This document shows, piece by piece, positions 58,830 through 64,000 of a stretch of DNA of 64,000 nucleotides. Under the pieces are notes generated by a model. That model worked only from the letters and a program-made list of their open reading frames with translations, was not told where the DNA came from and did no database searches. A program made the translations under genes and the position numbers. The first letter of the stretch is position 1. The number at the start of each line of letters is the position of its first letter. Origin of the DNA: Trematomus loennbergii (Eukaryota; Chordata; Actinopteri; Perciformes; Nototheniidae); the NCBI GenBank assembly GCA_012861695.1, contig JAAOOA010000263.1:378001-442000 (forward strand), written 5' to 3'.

Positions 58830-60800
58830 TCTGACCTCTGTCCTCTGTACCTGGTGTTTACCTGTGTGTTGTAGTTTCTCTGACCTCTGTCCTCTGTACC
58901 TGGTGTTTACCTGTGTGTTGTAGTTTCTCTGACCTCTGACCTCTGTACCTGGTGTTTACCTGTGTGCAGTTGCGGCTCCAGAGTATTTTTGTTGGGTAAT
59001 GTATGGTAGGGCTAACCCATACAGTGGTGGGGCTCAAGTCAGTATTTGCAATGTAATTACATACACGCTATATCGCCCCCCTTGACAGTGAAACGCCACG
59101 CATGAGGTTTAGATTATTTCCCTGTCTCAATCCAAATTGAACTGTATGAAATAAAAAGGCACATTTGTCTTGTAGTAAATAAAAAGGACGACCTGGAGCC
59201 AATCCTGCAATTTCCCCACAGGTGAAAGAGTTGACATGCTGAAAACTCAACCCCTGCAGGGGGGTCTGGGGGGATTCTCCCCCAGGAGATCTTTTGAAAT
59301 ACTAACATAAAATACACATTCTGGTACTCTCTTGAGAAGAAAAATAAATACATCTATTACTACACATTTAAAAAAATGAATGCCATTTTTGTTTTGTTAC
59401 TTTGTTCTGAAAGCTGAACCTGCTGCTCCTCACAGAGAGAAGAGGGAAGAGGCTGTGAATTACTTTACATTGTGGATAAGGGTGGATAGCCCCCATTGTT
59501 CTGTGTGTCAAAATGAAAGACAGCCCACACACCTATCAATCATCAAACCGTGGGGTCTTATTTCATTACGTGTTGATTTCTATCAACACGTAATGTTGTA
59601 TCGATGTATATAGAGATGTACTACAGCAAAAGTATTCTCCGTCGGGACTTCCTGCAACAACACCACGCCTTTATCGTGATTCTGATTGGCCAGAAGACAT
59701 TATCAAAGATGTTTTATTGAGAAGACGATCACTACGTGACAAAAGTTTTCAAAACCGTTTCTAGTCTTCGGTATTTCCAGACAAGTGGCTGCTGAAATCA
59801 ATCTCACTAACTGCTGTCTGTGCAATTTACTCCGCGCGAGTTGGCGGACTTTATTTTGCTTACTTTAACATCATTTTTCATGGTGGGGCTAAGCCATTTC
59901 TTGGTATGGCTGTAGCCTACCCCAGCCATACCCTGGAGCCGCCACTGCCTGTGTGTGTTGTAGTTTCTCTGACCTCTGTCCTCTGTACCTGGTGTTTACC
60001 TGTGTGTTGTAGTTTCTCTGTCCTCTGTACCTGGTGTTTACCTGTGTGTTGTAGTTTCTCTGACCTCTGTACCTGGTGTTTACCTGTGTGTTGTAGTTTC
60101 TCTGACCTCTGTACCTGGTGTTTACCTGTGTGTTGTAGTTTCTCTGACCTCTGTCCTCTGTACCTGGTGTTTACCTGTGTGTTGTAGTTTCTCTGTCCTC
60201 TGTACCTGGTGTTTACCTGTGTGTTGTAGTTTCTCTGACCTCTGTACCTGGTGTTTACCTGTGTGTTGTAGTTTCTCTGACCTCTGTACCTGGTGTTTAC
60301 CTGTGTGTTGTAGTTTCTCTGACCTCTGTACCTGGTGTTTACCTGTGTGTTGTAGTTTCTCTGACCTCTGTACCTGGTGTTTACCTGTGTGTTGTAGTTT
60401 CTCTGACCTCTGTACCTGGTGTTTACCTGTGTGTTGTAGTTTCTCTGACCTCTGTACCTGGTGTTTACCTGTGTGTTGTAGTTTCTCTGTCCTCTGTACC
60501 TGGTGTTTACCTGTGTGTTGTAGTTTCTCTGACCTCTGTACCTGGTGTTTACCTGTGTGTTGTAGTTTCTCTGACCTCTGTACCTGGTGTTTACTGTGTG
60601 TTGTAGTTTCTCTGACCTCTGTACCTGGTGTTTACCTGTGTGTTGTAGTTTCTCTGACCTCTGTCCTCTGTACCTGGTGTTTACCTGTGTGTTGTAGTTT
60701 CTCTGTCCTCTGTACCTGGTGTTTACCTGTGTGTTGTAGTTCTCTCCTCTGTCCTCTGTACCTGGTGTTTACCTGTGTGTGTAGTTTCTCTGACCTCCTG
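58830..60800. repeat. 42/49-bp intronic minisatellite, Rab copy 2
   Basis: Same family as 28690-29690, but most units right of 60000 are 42 bp because one GACCTCT heptad is lost. The array is interrupted by the hAT-like element 58967-59947. It runs up to the acceptor TGTGTTTAG (60804-60812). Confidence 0.95.
58967..59947. mobile_element. hAT-like element inserted in the minisatellite
   Basis: The ends are CAGTTGCGGCTCCAGAGTA and CCCTGGAGCCGCCACTG. The repeat text CCTGTGTG is duplicated on both sides (58959-58966, 59948-59955), an 8-bp hAT duplication. Length 981 bp. No transposase domain is recognised. Absent from the unit 1 array. Confidence 0.9.
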
Positions 60801-60812
60801 CTGTGTGTTTAG

Positions 60813-60935
60813 GACACCTTTGAGCGAGCGAAGGCCTGGGTGAAGGAGCTGCAGAGGCAGGCCAGTCCCAACATCGTGATCACTCTGGCTGGGAACAAGG
60901 CGGACCTGGCAGAGAGGAGACTAGTGGAGTACGAG
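60813..60935 (+). CDS. Rab5-like copy 2, exon with NKAD motif
   Basis: 41 codons, phase 0. Identical to 29697-29819 except ATC-ACT (T) for ATC-GCT (A) just before LAGNKAD. That residue is A in vertebrate Rab5 proteins as I know them. Confidence 0.92.
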
Positions 60936-61616
60936 GTAACAAGCTCCCGTCATGTTGTGAATATCCTCATAAATATAAAAAATACCCTGATTTAAAGAGC
61001 AAAGATCACTTTTTTTAAAACATATTCATAATGAAGAATATGTTGATTACACAATGTCATAGCTGTAGAATAATGACACCGTCAGCGTTTGGATTGGTTC
61101 CCTTTAAGCCTTACTTTCACTTTACAATTCTGCAACTGGGTTAGATCCCTTTTACAATTAAAGTCCTCTTTATGTACCAGAGACTGTATGGACCTCTAGA
61201 CATATTTAAACGTGTTTCTAACAAAATGTAAGGTCAAGTCATTCCTGTAGGTTTTATGGCCATTTTAAACCTTTTTTACCATTATTTTCTAACCATTTTG
61301 GGATAATATTGTGACAATATATGCTCATTTTGTCCTTTGCCTGTCTATGATAGCTTCTGTTTACAATTAAACAACAAGATAAGAGAACAGGGCACAACCT
61401 TTTGTTTTACTATATCTAATTGGCTGCATTAAAATACAGGTGGTAAAGTCCGTAAGAGTCAGCGTCTGCCTGGCTAATTAAAAACAGAAACTGTATTCGA
61501 GGCACAAGTCAGAGCTTTGTGTAGTGTCGTCATGGGTCACGCTCCAGAGAGGGTTATTTGGTTTTGTAAGTGTTTAAACTGACTTTATATCTGCATTGTG
61601 TGTTGTATGAAAAAAG

Positions 61617-61690
61617 ACGAGCGAGCTTGCTCTTCATGGAGACCTCTGCTAAAACAGCCATGAACGTCAATGAGCTCTTCCTGGCTATTG
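61617..61690 (+). pseudogene. Rab5-like copy 2, TSAK exon with 20-nt loss
   Basis: After AAAAAG the sequence is ACGAGCGAGC and then TTGCTCTTCATGG. Copy 1 has 30 bases encoding [10 protein letters not shown] before the same TTG. The loss of 20 bases is not a multiple of 3, so '[16 protein letters not shown]' is out of frame with the previous exon unless another acceptor is used; none nearby restores phase 0. Confidence 0.88.
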
Positions 61691-61906
61691 GTGAGTTTCC
61701 TGTCATTTACACGAGACTTGTTGATCGTAAAAATACTTAAAAAATGAATTTTTAATAGTTATCAAAAATCAAAGGTGCACAACCAAGCTCGCGAAAACTT
61801 AAGAAAATAGATATTGACATTATTATGACCTTAAAATATCAAGAAATCAAGATAACTGAACGTTTGTTAGTTTGTGAATTGACTATGTTGGTTATTTTGA
61901 CAAAGG

Positions 61907-62590
61907 AGAGGACTCTTTAAAGTAGAGACACTACATACTGATATACACCTGAACATCAGCAGGAGAGGACTCTTTAAAGTAGAGACACTACATACTGATA
62001 TACACCTGAACATCAGCAGGAGAGGACTCTTTAAAGTAGAGACACTACATACTGATATACACCTGAACATCAGCAGGAGAGGACTCTTTAAAGTAGAGAC
62101 ACTACATACTGATATACACCTGAACATCAGCAGGAGAGGACTCTTTAAAGTAGAGACACTACATACTGATATACACCTGAACATCAGCAGGAGAGGACTC
62201 TTTAAAGTAGAGACACTACATACTGATATACACCTGAACATCAGCAGGAGATAACTCTTTAAAGTAGAGACACTACATACTGATATACACCTGAACATCA
62301 GCAGGAGAGGACTCTTTAAAGTAGAGACACTACATACTGATATACACCTGAACATCAGCAGGAGAGGACTCTTTAAAGTAGAGACACTACATACTGATAT
62401 ACACCTGAACATCAGCAGGAGAGGACTCTTTAAAGTAGAGACACTACATACTGATATACACCTGAACATCAGCAGGAGAGGACTCTTTAAAGTAGAGACA
62501 CTACATACTGATATACACCTGAACATCAGCAGGAGAGGACTCTTTAAAGTAGAGACACTACATACTGATATACACCTGAACATCAGCAGG
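61907..62590. repeat. 57-bp minisatellite, 12 units, in Rab copy 2 intron
   Basis: Twelve units, the same number and almost the same sequence as 30805-31488. One unit reads AGATAACTC in place of AGAGGACTC. Confidence 0.97.
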
Positions 62591-62965
62591 AGAGGACTCT
62601 TTAAACTAAAGGTTTGTATGTCAAAACACTGCTTAGTCTATTAAAGCAAAAAAAAAGCCAAAAACAGACCTTCTGAACATGTGATTTTTGCCCTCAAAAT
62701 ATCAAGATATATAAAACGTTGTTATTTTTCTTGAATTAGTATTTATTTCATTGGTGGATATTTTCGCTCTCCGATTACTTTCTATATGCAAAGTGAGTCT
62801 GGTGTTCATTTTGGTTTCTATGCCAACACAAACCTGCAAAACCAAGTTGCAAACCTTTTTGTTAATTCTTCATGAATGAGTATTGGGTTAGTACTTTCTA
62901 GCAACAAAGTCTGAGTCTGGTGTTAATGTTGGTTTCTATGTCAACACATTTCTGTCCTAATGCAG

Positions 62966-63081
62966 CAAAAAAGATGCCAAAAACAGACACCCAGAACCCC
63001 ACACATGCAGCGCGACACCGGGGAGTGAACCTCCAGGATCCGGACGCCCACTCCAACCGAGCCTGCTGCGGGGGGAACTAA
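62966..63081 (+). CDS. Rab5-like copy 2, C-terminal exon
   Basis: Identical to 31865-31980: a phase 1 acceptor, AKKMPK start, RGVNL, a CC prenylation pair and TAA at 63079-63081. Confidence 0.92.
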
Positions 63082-64000
63082 ACCCCCACGAGTCTGAACC
63101 CCACCCTCCACACCACCTCCACCCTGAAACCATCCTGAAACCATCCTGTCTCCTTCCACCAACAAACAGGGGGAACTGAAGCGGAGAAAATCCACTCTCC
63201 CCCCCTCCATTCATCCTCCAGACAGAAACTAAAGGAGAGGAAACGAGGAAAGGAAGAGTCGGAGGAGTTGTGACCCACTCACTGAGATTTGGAGAGGGGA
63301 GGGTAGACTGAGAGGAGGAAGATATAAAGAAGACAGTTGAAAGCCTGTTGTAGTATTTAGCACTAATTGTGATTTCTTCTTGCATCGTTTCAAAAATGCA
63401 CAAAACAAGCAGCACCCAAAAAAGGGCCAAAACAAGGAAGCCAAACTGTTAGGATGAGACTGCTTATCTTCGTCTTCTTCAGCGCTGTGCACGCTTGCTT
63501 TGCCTCCTCCTAGTGAACCACATCCTGCTGTGTATAGCGACACATATTGTAGCCCTGGAATGATACCATAGTGTGTAAATCCCTGCCTGACCTTCCCTGG
63601 TGTCGCCGGCACACTTTGCCCAACATAAATCCATCTGTACATATTTATTGTCCCGTGTTTTGACAAAGGCTCTCCTTCCTCCTCTCGTCCCTCACACTTT
63701 AAGATGGCTGATTTCACATCATGTTTGATACATTTGGTCCCACAGACTTGCTCGCTTAACGAGAGATCGCTGAAGTGCCGTGTTCCTGAAACATTTTGGG
63801 TTTGCTTGAGAAGAAGTGTGAAGACATCTGGAGCTCTTTGCAGCAACTATATAGGACTTGAGCTGGAGTGTGTGTGTGTGTGTAGTCACATGACTTTAAT
63901 GTTTAACTAATGACTTACCTGTAGCAAAGAACCAATCCCTCACACTGAAAGAAAGTCATATTGCATCCAATACAATCCTTACTGTCCCTGTAATTAATAC
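63082..64000 (+). other. Rab copy 2 3' UTR (cut by window end)
   Basis: Collinear with 31981-32900. The only difference I see is in the short (TG)n near 63870. Confidence 0.7.

Larger units (their letters stand above)
57987..64000 (+). pseudogene. Rab5-like GTPase, copy 2 (3' part; exon with TSAK damaged)
   Basis: Exons: 57987-58138 (switch II), 60813-60935 (NKAD), 61617-61690 (TSAK, 20 nt short) and 62966-63081 (CC tail). The 3' UTR runs past the window end. All splice phases fit Rab5, except that the shortened exon shifts frame. The first coding exon with the P-loop was not found between the NLR 5' UTR exon (53.8 kb) and 57987. Rab5 controls early endosome fusion. As it stands this copy lacks G1 and is frameshifted before G5, so it is probably a partial duplicate and not a working gene. 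Confidence 0.82.

Noticed and set aside
59906..60812. Cysteine-rich repeated frames ('CSFSDLCTWCLPVC')
   Set aside because: Frame of the 42/49-bp intronic minisatellite. The 42-bp unit length is divisible by 3, which keeps it open.

Overview
This is teleost fish nuclear DNA. The evidence is NLRC3-like NLR exons of the fish-specific type (repeated N-terminal exons, a RING exon, a single large FISNA-NACHT exon, and LRR exons with 'LRDLDLS' and 'SPDCRLE' motifs), Rab5-family exons with GT/AG introns, many hAT-like and TTAA-type MITEs, L2/RTE-like LINE tails, and long (CA)n, (GAA)n and minisatellite arrays. No bacterial, phage or CRISPR feature is present.

The window is dominated by a tandem segmental duplication. 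Unit 1 (about 651-34200) and unit 2 (about 35281 to the window end) carry the same features in the same order and orientation. The offset between matching bases falls from about 34,631 at the left to about 31,101 at the right, because each unit has its own insertions and deletions. Arrays of one 57-bp minisatellite lie at the left edge of each unit (1-650 and 34204-35275). The same 57-bp unit also forms a 12-copy array inside an intron of each Rab copy (30805-31488 and 61907-62590). The array at base 1 suggests at least one further unit to the left.

Each unit holds (a) an NLRC3-like gene on the minus strand (copy 1 about 25560 to 5917; copy 2 about 53790 to 40465) and (b) the 3' part of a Rab5-like GTPase gene on the plus strand (copy 1 exons at 29697-31980; copy 2 exons at 57987-63081), placed head to head with the NLR gene. 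I see no Rab5 first coding exon (P-loop) for either copy. Rab copy 1 has lost the switch II exon. Rab copy 2 keeps that exon but has a 20-nt loss at the start of the exon encoding the TSAK motif. Both NLR copies carry small frameshifting indels at different places, so each is a pseudogene or a poorly polished sequence.

The rest is repeats. Because the duplicates act as each other's empty site, several insertions can be dated relative to the duplication: three TTAA-flanked MITEs (17245-17720, 44080-46259, 56021-56965), a second TTAA element nested in one of them (44430-45676), hAT-like elements with 8-bp target duplications (2772-3787, 16795-17871 with its partner 51622-52207, and 58967-59947), a MITE with a 47-bp near-perfect palindrome (46472-47153), and a GGTAGGGTAGG-ended MITE (54833-55211). 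The combination is a fast-evolving tandem NLR cluster carrying a captured Rab5 fragment. An assembly artefact (haplotypes joined in tandem, or uncorrected indels) must be excluded before biological claims are made.
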